From assembly GCF_000403395.2 (NCBI RefSeq), contig NZ_KE159657.1, positions 648,147 to 712,146 on the forward strand: a stretch of DNA of 64,000 nucleotides. Reading direction: 5' to 3'. This document shows, piece after piece, positions 8,827 to 16,425 of the stretch (its first letter is position 1; each line of letters begins with the position of its first letter). Both the position numbers and the translations under genes were made by a program. The notes under the pieces are model-generated. The model worked only from the letters and a program-made list of their open reading frames with translations. It was not told the origin of the DNA and did no database searches. This DNA is from Anaerotruncus sp. G3(2012). GTDB lineage: Bacteria; Bacillota; Clostridia; Oscillospirales; Ruminococcaceae.

Positions 8827-8945
8827 TCAAGCCTGCGGCGAGACCATCGCAGGCGGCTGCGTATAGCGGCCCTGCTTCAGATTACATAGGCCATCCGGTG
8901 CGTCAAGCGTGCGGCCGGGATTTTTGCCCGCCACTGAAAAACGGA
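8822..8945. repeat. dispersed repeat family B, truncated copy
   Basis: It begins TTTTTTTCAAGCCTGCGGCG and shares with the copy at 53900-54054 the pieces TTTTCAAGCCTG(C/T)GGCGA, TTACATAG-CATCC and a final CTGAAAAAC. One end abuts the truncated acetyltransferase gene. The flanking AAACACTT terminal repeats of the 53.9 kb copy are missing here. Confidence 0.5.
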
Positions 8946-8970
8946 TATGTTGCCTTTCAGTGCGTTGGCC

Positions 8971-9045
8971 CTATCTTTCGCAGTCACCTCCGTACGGATT
9001 TTGGAATGCAGTTGCAACTGCGTGTTTTTTTCTCAGTTCTTTCAC
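8971..9045 (-). other. 24-codon open frame with strong ribosome binding site
   Basis: The GTG at 9045 has AGGAGG about 10 bases upstream and encodes a short peptide (MKELRKKHAVATAFQNPYGG plus four residues) before TAG. It may be the original 5' end of a gene cut off by the repeat at 8822-8945, or a short leader peptide. It does not resemble the missing N-terminus of the acetyltransferase. Confidence 0.25.
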
Positions 9046-9080
9046 CGTCGAAAATCCTCCTGTTTTTTAAATTTTCTGCA

Positions 9081-9114
9081 CAAAAATGCCATAAATGCAC
9101 CGCATTTATGGCAT
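9081..9114 (-). terminator. Rho-independent terminator of the XRE gene
   Basis: Perfect 13-base stem (ATGCCATAAATGC / GCATTTATGGCAT), 3-base loop, followed on the minus strand by TTTTGTGC. It lies 24 bases after the stop codon of the XRE gene. Confidence 0.7.
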
Positions 9115-9137
9115 ACTGAAAAGGGAAGCGGTGGGAT

Positions 9138-9845
9138 TCACTTTCGGGTCTGGCCCGGATAGTTTACCCGGGTCTCGGCGTTCTGGATCAGATTGAGCAG
9201 GGATGAGGCAAACAGCGGGTATGCTTTGGAAAGCCCCTCGGTGGTGACCATAAGAGGCTCAAGATCCTTAATCTTTTCCATATCCACCGCCGGATCCCCT
9301 TTCGAGATCGAGAGCGCATTGGCGCAGTGGATCTGCATGGCGGCATCGGCATACTGCTGGGAGACCGTATCTGGAATGGTAAAAAGCGCATTCTGGTTGC
9401 GCGGATTCGCGCTGTAAACCAGCCGGAACATTCGGTAGACCGCTAGCATCAGAAACGAAGAAACCTCGTTAATCAGCGGCTTGCAGTTGCTCTTGGCGAG
9501 CAGGTCAAACAGAATGTTCAGCGAATTTGCGATCAGCTTCTTATTGAGCACTGGAAGAACACCGGCACGAAAGACATTCTCTTTCCCTACCTGCTCCGGC
9601 TCGGGAATCTCTTCGACAGTGATCTGTGAACCAGTACGGTCGGGGGAACGTCCAAGCAGGTAATCGCACGAAACCCCATAAAAGTCGGCGCAGCGGAGCA
9701 GGAAATCCAGCCCGCACTCCCGGATGCCCTTTTCATAATGGGACAGCAATGCCTGTGAAATACCCAGATTAGATGCAGCCAGTTTTTGGCTGATGCCCCG
9801 CTCTTTGCGCAGCAGGGTCAGGATGCGCGGAAAATCAGCGTTCAT
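9138..9845 (-). CDS. XRE-family transcriptional regulator with large C-terminal domain
   Basis: 235 residues from the ATG at 9845, chosen because GAGGAG lies 8 bases upstream. Residues 3-63 form a typical Cro/CI helix-turn-helix (LLRKERGISQKLAASNLGIS, then QALLSHYEKG and CDYLLGR). The remaining 170 residues are predicted helical, of unrecognised family, and may sense a ligand or mediate dimerisation. A good promoter (9888-9916) and terminator (9081-9114) make it monocistronic. It is divergent from the histidine phosphatase gene, so it may control that gene or itself; the target is not visible. Confidence 0.85.
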   Translation of the reverse strand: MNADFPRILTLLRKERGISQKLAASNLGISQALLSHYEKGIRECGLDFLLRCADFYGVSCDYLLGRSPDRTGSQITVEEIPEPEQVGKENVFRAGVLPVLNKKLIANSLNILFDLLAKSNCKPLINEVSSFLMLAVYRMFRLVYSANPRNQNALFTIPDTVSQQYADAAMQIHCANALSISKGDPAVDMEKIKDLEPLMVTTEGLSKAYPLFASSLLNLIQNAETRVNYPGQTRK

Positions 9846-9887
9846 TGTCTTTAACTCCTCAAAAACGGTTTGCTCTACATAAAGTAA

Positions 9888-9916
9888 ATTATATAACACC
9901 AAAAACGATTTGTAAA
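9888..9916 (-). promoter_or_regulatory. sigma-A-like promoter of the XRE gene
   Basis: On the minus strand TTTACA, 17 bases, TATAAT, ending about 40 bases before the XRE start codon. Confidence 0.65.
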
Positions 9917-9976
9917 TACACTCTGTCGAATCTTAGAAATATTTGTAGATTAAAAGCAAAAAAGGTGGTAAATTTT

Positions 9977-10633
9977 ATGCTAACATACAAAATACACATC
10001 CTCCGACATGGCTTTACACAGGCGAATCTCGAAGGGCGGTACATAGGCAGCACCGATCTTCCGCTTTGCGAGGAGGGACGCGCGCAGCTTTTGGCACTGC
10101 GGGAACGGTGCGAATATCCGCGGGTTGACCGGGTGTATACCAGCCCGCTGGCGCGTGCCAAGGAAACCGCTGAACTGCTCTATCCGGACCGATACACCGA
10201 AGTGGTGGACAACCTTCGGGAACTGGATTTTGGGGAGTTCGAAGGCAGGCAGATACACGATCTCGAACAGGACCCGGCCTTTCGGGAGTGGATTGCGTCG
10301 CCCGAGAGCGCCCGGACTCCCGGCGGTGAGAGCGGGGAGGAGCTGAAACAGCGCGCAATCCAGGCGATCGCGTATATCTTCGGACAGATGATGGAGATGC
10401 GGATCTCGTCGGTTGCGGTGATTACCCATGGCGGGCTGATTATGAACCTGCTGGCCGCGATGGGGCTGCCTGAACGCAAGATGGTGCAGTGGACCGCCCT
10501 GAACGGCAGGGGATACACACTGCTGTTGACAACCCAGATGTGGATGCGGGATCAGAAGTTTGAAGTTTATTCTCAGATTCCATACGAGCCGAACGAGGTT
10601 GAAGAGCCTCTTTTTATTGATTTGGAAGATTGA
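9977..10633 (+). CDS. histidine phosphatase (phosphoglycerate mutase superfamily)
   Basis: 218 residues; the ATG at 9977 follows AAAGGTGG at 8 bases. It has the superfamily signature LRHGFTQ at residues 9-15, with the phospho-accepting His11, and the second catalytic His in VITHGG near residue 148, plus the ELDFGEFEG block. Members hydrolyse phosphate esters, for example alpha-ribazole phosphate or sugar phosphates. The ELDFGEFEGR motif is common in CobC-like alpha-ribazole phosphatases, but no cobalamin gene is nearby, so the substrate is open. The next gene starts 23 bases downstream, suggesting co-transcription with the DUF975 gene. Confidence 0.85.
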   Translation: MLTYKIHILRHGFTQANLEGRYIGSTDLPLCEEGRAQLLALRERCEYPRVDRVYTSPLARAKETAELLYPDRYTEVVDNLRELDFGEFEGRQIHDLEQDPAFREWIASPESARTPGGESGEELKQRAIQAIAYIFGQMMEMRISSVAVITHGGLIMNLLAAMGLPERKMVQWTALNGRGYTLLLTTQMWMRDQKFEVYSQIPYEPNEVEEPLFIDLED

Positions 10634-10656
10634 ACAATGCAGGGGGACAAAACAGG

Positions 10657-11682
10657 ATGTCTTTTTATAAAACGGTGAAACAAAATGCAAAACGTGCGCT
10701 TGCGGGGGGATGGGGGAAGGCGATCGGCCTGATGCTGATTGCCGCGCTGCCGCTCTCGCTTGTGCGTATCCTCGAACAGGTGATCCGCTCGATGGGTGGC
10801 ATTCCTGCCTATGTAGACTACCGCGGCACGCCCGGGCTGGCGTTTGATGATCTGGCGAACGTCGCGTTCGCTTCGGTATTGCTCACCCTGTTGACAACCC
10901 TGCTGGCGTTTATCGTCGAGCGTCCGCTCTGTCAGGGGATCGTCCGCTGGTACTACCGGCGGACCGGAGGAGAACAGGATGGGGTGGATGAAGCATTCCA
11001 CTATTTTGAGACCGCTGCCGCGTATGGCAGGGCGCTCTGGCTACAGCTTCAGATCTGTCTGCGGCTGTTTTTCTGGAGTGTGCTGGTTTGTACACCGTTG
11101 ACCGGTGGAGCACTCTTTCTCGGCCTCTACAGCGCCCGCTATGGCGCCCTGCCCCGCCCGGCAGAGGTTGGGGTCCTGTTGCTTGCGTTGGTCTGGATCG
11201 TCCTTGCAGCCCTTCTGCTGGCGTTTGTGCGGCTTCGCTATTTTCTTGCTCCCTATCTGTTGGCGGCACACCCCGAAATACGGGCCAGAACTGCGATCAA
11301 ACAGGGGATACGATATGTGTACGGCTATAAGGCGGAGCTGTTTGGTTTTTTCCTGCGGTTTTTACATTGGTGGACTCCTGCTGTCATAGCTGCTGTGCTG
11401 ACCGTTGCATGGCCGTTCCTGCCGTTTGGGCAGCCGTTCCGGAATCTGACCGGTATGCAGCTCACCCTTCTGACAATTCAGGGCGGGCTATGCGTTTATC
11501 TGCTTCCGTATATGCGGATTTCGTTTGCGGTCTACGCCCGGTATCTGATCCAGCACGCCGAGGAGGGTGGAGACGGGGTAAATGACCCGAGCGCCGATGC
11601 GGAGGATGGAGAAGCGAATGCGACACGGGAATATGAATCCCTACAGATACCGTTCGGGCAGGCGCCGGAAGAGGCTGAATAA
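10657..11682 (+). CDS. DUF975-family integral membrane protein
   Basis: 341 residues from the ATG at 10657 (AGGGGGAC 9 bases upstream). About six hydrophobic segments alternate with short loops. The start SFYKTVKQNAKRALAGGWGK matches the N-terminus usual for DUF975 proteins, a Firmicute membrane family without assigned function. The tail (about residues 295-341) is acidic and hydrophilic and probably cytoplasmic. It follows the histidine phosphatase gene and ends at a strong bidirectional terminator. Confidence 0.75.
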   Translation: MSFYKTVKQNAKRALAGGWGKAIGLMLIAALPLSLVRILEQVIRSMGGIPAYVDYRGTPGLAFDDLANVAFASVLLTLLTTLLAFIVERPLCQGIVRWYYRRTGGEQDGVDEAFHYFETAAAYGRALWLQLQICLRLFFWSVLVCTPLTGGALFLGLYSARYGALPRPAEVGVLLLALVWIVLAALLLAFVRLRYFLAPYLLAAHPEIRARTAIKQGIRYVYGYKAELFGFFLRFLHWWTPAVIAAVLTVAWPFLPFGQPFRNLTGMQLTLLTIQGGLCVYLLPYMRISFAVYARYLIQHAEEGGDGVNDPSADAEDGEANATREYESLQIPFGQAPEEAE

Positions 11683-11720
11683 AGGGCCTTCATGGGTATT
11701 TTTGTCGCATCAATGAGCAG

Positions 11721-11758
11721 AAAAAAGAGGACAGGGCTGATGCCCTGTCCTCTTTTTT
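11721..11758. terminator. bidirectional Rho-independent terminator
   Basis: A stem of 17 bases (AAAAAAGAGGACAGGGC / GCCCTGTCCTCTTTTTT) with loop TGAT lies between the convergent DUF975 and AbrB-type genes and can end both transcripts. Confidence 0.85.
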
Positions 11759-11791
11759 CCCCCATCCCGTTATATGTGCATCAAACATTTT

Positions 11792-12043
11792 TTAGCCTTG
11801 CCGGGCTTCGCTCATGGATTTTGCACACTCGGAACACACATTTTTCCCTTTAAAGTTGATGATGTCGTTTGCACTGTTGCAGAAGATGCAAGCCGGCTCA
11901 TACTTTTTGAGAATAATATGGCTGCCGTCCACGTAGATTTCAAGGGAGTCTTTTTCATTGATGTCGAGTGTACGACGCAGCTCGATGGGAAGGACAATAC
12001 GACCCAGCTCATCTACCTTGCGCACGATGCCTGTGGATTTCAT
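11792..12043 (-). CDS. AbrB/SpoVT-type transition-state regulator
   Basis: 83 residues from the ATG at 12043 (AGGAGG 10 bases upstream). The first 45 residues are a swapped-hairpin AbrB DNA-binding domain, nearly identical to Bacillus AbrB over MKSTGIVRKVDELGRIVLPI and ELRRTL. The C-terminal half differs from Bacillus AbrB and carries two CxxC pairs (Cys52/55 and Cys70/73) that look like a small zinc ribbon, a form I recall from clostridial homologues. AbrB proteins repress stationary-phase and sporulation genes during growth. It is divergent from spmA, so regulation of that gene is plausible but unproven. Confidence 0.88.
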   Translation of the reverse strand: MKSTGIVRKVDELGRIVLPIELRRTLDINEKDSLEIYVDGSHIILKKYEPACIFCNSANDIINFKGKNVCSECAKSMSEARQG

Positions 12044-12089
12044 ACACAAATAACCTCCTATCCATTTTTTGATACCTGTTATCTTTAAC

Positions 12090-12118
12090 AATATATCCTA
12101 AAATTGCACAAATGTAAA
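12090..12118 (-). promoter_or_regulatory. sigma-A-like promoter of the AbrB-type gene
   Basis: On the minus strand TTTACA, 17 bases, TATATT, about 45 bases before the start codon. Confidence 0.6.
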
Positions 12119-12212
12119 CAAATTTACGTAGAAAGTTTTTCTTTTTGGAGGAATAGTAAATATTCAACAATCAAAAGTGTATAAAATGACGAAACTTGGA
12201 GGGTAAAAAAGT

Positions 12213-12800
12213 ATGATGAACTTCATTTTTTCAGGAATGCTGATTTTTTCATTCGTTTTTGCGGTGCTCACCGGGCGGGTTGATCAGCTTTCCCAGTCGG
12301 TGCTCAAACAGGCGGGAAACGCGGTAGAACTGGTTTTATCGCTGCTTGGGATGCTCTGCCTGTGGGGCGGAATCATGCGGATTGCGCAGGAGTCAAAATT
12401 GACTGAAAAATTAAGTAAAGCGCTTTCTCCCGTCACCGGACGCCTTTTTCGCGGTTTAAAACCGGGGGGACGGGCGATGCGCGCGGTCACAATGAACCTT
12501 GTGGCGAACTTTCTCGGGCTGGGAAATGCCGCAACCCCGCTCGGAATCCAGGCGATTTGCGAGATGAGAAAGGAGCAGGGTACGAAGGGGACAGCAACCA
12601 ATGAGATGGCGATGTTTGTGGTGCTCAACACAGCGTCCCTACAGCTGATTCCTACCACTACTGCCATGCTGCGGATGCAATATGGCTCTGCTGCACCGTT
12701 GGATATTCTGCCGGCGGTTTGGCTGGCGTCGATCGGTTCGATCACGGTAGGCGTTGTGATGGCGAAAACACTCGAAAAGGTTTGGAGGAAATGCGGATGA
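12213..12800 (+). CDS. spmA: spore maturation protein A
   Basis: 195 residues, integral membrane, nucleoside-recognition (Gate) domain. NFLGLGNAATPLGIQA and the following TNEMAMFVVLNTASLQLIP are the signature of SpmA. In Bacillus, SpmA and SpmB act in the mother cell during late spore formation and are needed for core dehydration and heat resistance. The start is supported by GGAGGG 9 bases upstream. Its stop overlaps the spmB start region, so the two are translated together. Confidence 0.93.
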   Translation: MMNFIFSGMLIFSFVFAVLTGRVDQLSQSVLKQAGNAVELVLSLLGMLCLWGGIMRIAQESKLTEKLSKALSPVTGRLFRGLKPGGRAMRAVTMNLVANFLGLGNAATPLGIQAICEMRKEQGTKGTATNEMAMFVVLNTASLQLIPTTTAMLRMQYGSAAPLDILPAVWLASIGSITVGVVMAKTLEKVWRKCG

Positions 12801-13315
12801 TGCAGATCGGCTCCTATATTGTGCCTTTGGTCGTCGTGATGATTGTTGGACATGGGCTTTCCAAGGGCCTGCCGGTATTCGACCTGTTTATCGAGGGGGC
12901 CAAAGACGGCCTGCTCACAGCAGCACGCATCCTGCCCGCTCTGGTAGCGCTGATGACCGCTGTAGGGATGTTCAAAGCCAGCGGAGCGCTCGACCTGCTC
13001 TCCTTTGCGCTCGAGCCGCTGGGAAAGCTGTTCGGTTTGCCGCGTGATCTGCTCCCGCTCGCACTGCTCCGCCCGATCTCAGGCAGTGGGGCAATGGCAA
13101 TTTTCGATGACCTGCTGCGCATCCATGGTCCCGACAGCCTGATCGGACGGATCGCCAGCGTTATGGAAGGTTCTACCGAAACCACATTCTACACGATAGC
13201 GGTCTATTACGGCGCAGCGGAGATCCGGCAGACCCGGCACACGGTTCCCGCTGCCTTGAGCGCCGATCTGACCGGTTTTTTCCTGTCAGCGCTGCTGGTC
13301 CGGATGCTCTTTTGA
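12797..13315 (+). CDS. spmB: spore maturation protein B
   Basis: 172 residues, hydrophobic, second half of the SpmA/SpmB pair. It contains LRPISGSGAMAIFDDLLRIH and MEGSTETTFYTIAVYYGA, both highly conserved in SpmB. I place the start at the ATG at 12797, which lies 7 bases after GGAGGA and overlaps the spmA stop; ATGs at 12791 and 12800 are alternatives. The last 30 bases overlap the 3' end of the convergent znuB gene, with no terminator between them. Confidence 0.92.
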   Translation: MMQIGSYIVPLVVVMIVGHGLSKGLPVFDLFIEGAKDGLLTAARILPALVALMTAVGMFKASGALDLLSFALEPLGKLFGLPRDLLPLALLRPISGSGAMAIFDDLLRIHGPDSLIGRIASVMEGSTETTFYTIAVYYGAAEIRQTRHTVPAALSADLTGFFLSALLVRMLF

Positions 13316-14182
13316 GGAAGGCCGATCCTTCCGGATTTTCGAACGGCCTTCGGGGCGGCGCAGGACCCTGCCCCGAAGAGCCCCCACCAATGCGAAGAGC
13401 AGGAATGCAACCAGATTTGCGGCTACGATCGAAGCACCCGCGGGGGTGGAGAACGCAAACGACGCGACCATCCCACAAAAAAAGCAGACGACCGAAACCA
13501 GTGCGGAAGAGATGACCACCCCTTTGAAGCTGCGGCAAACCCGCATGGAGGTCAGTGCCGGGAAGATAATCAGGCTGGAAATCAACATTGCCCCCATAAT
13601 CCGCATCCCGACAACGATCGTAACCGCAGTCAGCAGGGCGATCAGAAGGGTATACCCGCGGGCGTTGACACCGGTCGCCTGAGCGAACGCCTCATCGAAT
13701 GTGATCGCAAAGATCTTGTTGTAAAAGAGGATAAACAACAGAAGCACCGCCGCTGACAGCACGACCGAAGCCGCCACATCTCCGACCCCCATCGCGAGGA
13801 TGCTCCCGAACAGATACCCATACACATCGGTGTTCATCCCAGAGGTCAGCGAGGTGACAATGACACCGATTGCGAGCGAGCTGGAAGCGATCAGGGCGAT
13901 CGCAGCATCCCCTTTGATCCGGCTGTTCTCGCTGATCCGAAGCAGCAGAAAGGCCGCCAGCACCACAACCGGTGCGGCAACGGCAAGCGGTGCGAGCCGC
14001 ATTGCCATTGCGATCGAGAGCGCGCCGAATCCGACATGGGACAACCCGTCCCCGATCATCGAATACCGCTTGAGTACCAGGCTTACCCCGAGCAAAGCGG
14101 AACAGAGTGCAACCAACATGCCGACAAGCAGTGCCCGGTTGAGAAATCCGTAGGAAAACATCTGTGAAATCAGTTCAAGCAT
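13286..14182 (-). CDS. znuB: zinc/manganese ABC transporter permease
   Basis: 298 residues with about eight hydrophobic segments, ABC-3 family. MFSYGFLNRALLVGMLVALC and the LKRYSMIGDGLSHVGFGAL block are typical of ZnuB/MntB permeases; the internal GDGLSHVGFG is the conserved cytoplasmic segment. It carries the metal ion across the membrane with energy from ZnuC. The ATG at 14182 follows GGGAGG and overlaps the znuC stop by 8 bases. Last gene of the zur-znuA-znuC-znuB operon. The Arg/Lys-rich tail overlaps spmB at the DNA level. Confidence 0.9.
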   Translation of the reverse strand: MLELISQMFSYGFLNRALLVGMLVALCSALLGVSLVLKRYSMIGDGLSHVGFGALSIAMAMRLAPLAVAAPVVVLAAFLLLRISENSRIKGDAAIALIASSSLAIGVIVTSLTSGMNTDVYGYLFGSILAMGVGDVAASVVLSAAVLLLFILFYNKIFAITFDEAFAQATGVNARGYTLLIALLTAVTIVVGMRIMGAMLISSLIIFPALTSMRVCRSFKGVVISSALVSVVCFFCGMVASFAFSTPAGASIVAANLVAFLLFALVGALRGRVLRRPEGRSKIRKDRPSSKEHPDQQR

Positions 14183-14882
14183 GGTGGCCACCTCCCAGAA
14201 AACGCCGGCCAACCGCACTGTCCGGATAGTCCTGTGCCGGTCCATAGAAGAGCACGCCGGTGCCCATATGCAGGATTTTGCCCGCGTTGTGCACTGCACA
14301 GGTGATGTCATGGCTGACCATCACCACAGTGACCCCCTCCAGATTGAGCTGGCGGATCATTGCGTATAGTTCGGAAGTCACGACCGGGTCCAGGCCGGTC
14401 ACCGGTTCATCGAGCAGGAGCAGCTTTTCGGTGGCGCAGAGCGCGCGCGCCAGCAGGACGCGCTGTTGCTGGCCGCCGGAAAGGTCGCGATAGGATTTTT
14501 TACGCAGTGCCCCGACCGAAAGGCGTTCCATATTTCGCTCGGCGATCTGCCGCTCGGCGGATGAATAGAATGGGCGCATCCCCCGCCGGTTGAGGCAGCC
14601 CGAAAGCACCACCTCGTAAACCGAAGCGGGGAAATCCTTCTGCACCACGGTCTGCTGCGGCAGATACCCGATCATCCGCTGTTTCAGCCCCTCCCCATAG
14701 GAGATGCTGCCCGCGTCCGGCGTTTTTAGTCCCAGCAGGCCCTTGAGCAAGGTGCTCTTGCCCGCACCGTTTTCCCCTACAATGCAGACGTAATCCCCAG
14801 CTTCGATCTCAAAGCTGACATCTTCCACTGCCAACCGGTTTTCGTACCGCAGGCTTAATCCTTTGCAGGCAATCAGCGCCAT
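14175..14882 (-). CDS. znuC: zinc/manganese ABC transporter ATP-binding protein
   Basis: 235 residues, complete ABC ATPase: Walker A GENGAGKST (36-44), Q-loop region YLPQQ (73-77), signature LSGGQQQR (134-141), Walker B LLLLDEP (154-160) and switch His in MVSHDI. It drives import through the ZnuB permease. Its start overlaps the znuA stop by 10 bases and its end overlaps znuB, which fits a tightly coupled operon. The zinc assignment rests on the Fur/Zur-type gene at the head of the operon and the His-rich ZnuA; manganese remains possible. Confidence 0.92.
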   Translation of the reverse strand: MALIACKGLSLRYENRLAVEDVSFEIEAGDYVCIVGENGAGKSTLLKGLLGLKTPDAGSISYGEGLKQRMIGYLPQQTVVQKDFPASVYEVVLSGCLNRRGMRPFYSSAERQIAERNMERLSVGALRKKSYRDLSGGQQQRVLLARALCATEKLLLLDEPVTGLDPVVTSELYAMIRQLNLEGVTVVMVSHDITCAVHNAGKILHMGTGVLFYGPAQDYPDSAVGRRFLGGGHHA

Positions 14883-15805
14883 TTGTTCAGCCCCTTTTTG
14901 AGATTTTCCGCGTTCTGCCGCATCAGAGAAAGATAGGTGGCCCCCTCGGCAAACTCCTCCTGCGAAACATTGTGGCAGGAATGCAGCAAGAGCATCTGCG
15001 CACCGGTTTCATCCGAGATCATCCGGGCAACTTTTGGATCGGTCAGCTCTTCGTAAAAGACGGTCGGAATCCCTTCGCTGCGGATCGCGTCTATGATCTG
15101 TGCCACAGCGCCCGCGCTCGGCTCGGTCTCCCCGGAGCAGGAGTCGAACGCCGCTTTCCAGCGCAATCCGTACCGCTCCGCGAAGTAGGTGAGTGCAAAC
15201 CGCCCGCCAAATACCAGCTCTTGATATTCCGCCTGTTCAACCGTCTGCATCAAGAGCTGGTCGAGCTGATCCAGCTCGGCCTTGTAGCTGGCAGCGTTGG
15301 TCTGATAAGACCCTGCATGTGCCGGATCGACCCCGCAGAGCGCCGCAGCAAGATTATCCACCATCTGCATCGCCCTGGCCGGGTCGGTCCAGATATGCGG
15401 GTCAGCTCCGCTGTGGGTGTGACCATCGTGCTCCGCCTCCGGGTCGATTTCAGACAATGGGATATTCTGTGAGATGTCCAACACGGTTGGATTTCCTTCC
15501 AACCCGTCAATCAGATTTTCCGCCCACGGTTCCATCTCCGGGCCGGTGTAGATAAAAAGGTCTGCGTTGTTGATCCGGATGATGTCCGCCGGGGTCGGCT
15601 CAAACGAGTGGCTTTCCACGCCCGGGGGGAGCAGAAGGGTCACTTCGGCAAATGTTCCCGCAATCTGCCGCGCGAAATCGTACTGCGGGAAGAGGGTTGC
15701 CACAATCTGAATCCGTCCATCCGGTTTCTCCTCTGACGCTTCTGCACCCGAACAGCCGGACACCAACAACGCCATTGCCAAAAACAGCGCTATCAGCCTG
15801 CGCAT
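14873..15805 (-). CDS. znuA: zinc-binding lipoprotein of an ABC transporter
   Basis: 310 residues from the ATG at 15805, with GGAGGGGG upstream. Signal peptide and lipobox (VSGC, Cys18) anchor it outside the membrane. The cluster A-I fold is shown by VATLFPQYDFARQIAG and SHSFEPTPADI, whose His is a metal ligand. A short His-rich loop (EHDGHTHSGADPH, about residues 118-130) between domains is characteristic of zinc-specific ZnuA rather than manganese proteins. The start codon lies inside the 3' end of the upstream Fur-family gene (13-base overlap). Confidence 0.9.
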   Translation of the reverse strand: MRRLIALFLAMALLVSGCSGAEASEEKPDGRIQIVATLFPQYDFARQIAGTFAEVTLLLPPGVESHSFEPTPADIIRINNADLFIYTGPEMEPWAENLIDGLEGNPTVLDISQNIPLSEIDPEAEHDGHTHSGADPHIWTDPARAMQMVDNLAAALCGVDPAHAGSYQTNAASYKAELDQLDQLLMQTVEQAEYQELVFGGRFALTYFAERYGLRWKAAFDSCSGETEPSAGAVAQIIDAIRSEGIPTVFYEELTDPKVARMISDETGAQMLLLHSCHNVSQEEFAEGATYLSLMRQNAENLKKGLNKWR

Positions 15806-16233
15806 ACCGGCACCCCCTCCTGTTTGGCTGCGCAGAGCTCGCACAGCCCATATAAAACGGTTTTGGTATGGTCGATCGCGAACCTGTGATGGCTGGCGAC
15901 ATGCTGCGCCACCTCGTCGAGGTAACTGCATTCCACATGCAGCAGCACCCCGCAGCCGATACACTTCAGATGAAAATGCTCGCGGCAGCGCTCCTCACCG
16001 CCGGCATATTGATAACATGCGCCGGTCCTCTCCTCCAGAAAATACCGCCGAACCAATCCCTGCTCCACCAGCCGGTCCAGATAGCGGTATACAGTCGATT
16101 TTCCAACCGGCTCTCCCTGTCCCCGCAGATGGTCAACCACCTCGTCTACCGAGAGGTGACGGCCGGCGTTTTCGGTCAGCAGGCGTAAAATCCGTTCCCG
16201 CTGACGGGTTTTGTAGCCCCCGATTTCAGACAT
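15793..16233 (-). CDS. zur: Fur-family metal regulator, probably Zur
   Basis: 146 residues. N-terminal winged helix (about 10-80, with KSTVYRYLDRLVEQGLVRRY) and C-terminal dimer/metal domain. The structural zinc site is intact: Cys91/Cys94 and Cys131/Cys134. His86, His88 and the HHRFAIDH block (115-122) supply regulatory metal ligands. Heading the znu operon suggests a zinc sensor that represses it when zinc is plentiful; a palindrome resembling Fur-family boxes lies upstream at 16294-16314. Fur or PerR identity cannot be excluded from sequence alone. Confidence 0.88.
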   Translation of the reverse strand: MSEIGGYKTRQRERILRLLTENAGRHLSVDEVVDHLRGQGEPVGKSTVYRYLDRLVEQGLVRRYFLEERTGACYQYAGGEERCREHFHLKCIGCGVLLHVECSYLDEVAQHVASHHRFAIDHTKTVLYGLCELCAAKQEGVPVCAG

Positions 16234-16293
16234 CCTTCTACCTCCTGTGAAGTGAAAATCAAATGCACCTGTTTTGGAGTGCTTTGACTATGA

Positions 16294-16314
16294 AATTGAA
16301 AATCAGATTCAATT
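16294..16314. promoter_or_regulatory. candidate Zur/Fur operator
   Basis: The perfect inverted repeat AATTGAA, 7 bases, TTCAATT lies 61 bases upstream of the zur start codon, with a related half-site (GTGAAAATCAAATGCAC, about 16252-16268) between. The size and A/T-rich arms fit Fur-family boxes, though it does not match the Bacillus Zur consensus exactly. Autoregulation of the zinc operon is the natural reading. Confidence 0.5.
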
Positions 16315-16372
16315 TTAACCGGTGTCCCCCTGTTTGTCAACCGAAAAAGCGCGAAAAACGTCGGGCAAAAGC

Positions 16373-16411
16373 AAAGAAAAAAAGGAGGACGCCCCAAAAT
16401 GAGAGCGTCCT
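16373..16411 (-). terminator. Rho-independent terminator of the secreted-protein gene
   Basis: Stem AGGACGC / GCGTCCT followed on the minus strand by CCTTTTTTTCTTT, 15 bases after the stop codon of the 16426-17082 gene. Confidence 0.7.
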
Positions 16412-16425
16412 GAAGCCGCAGCGAT

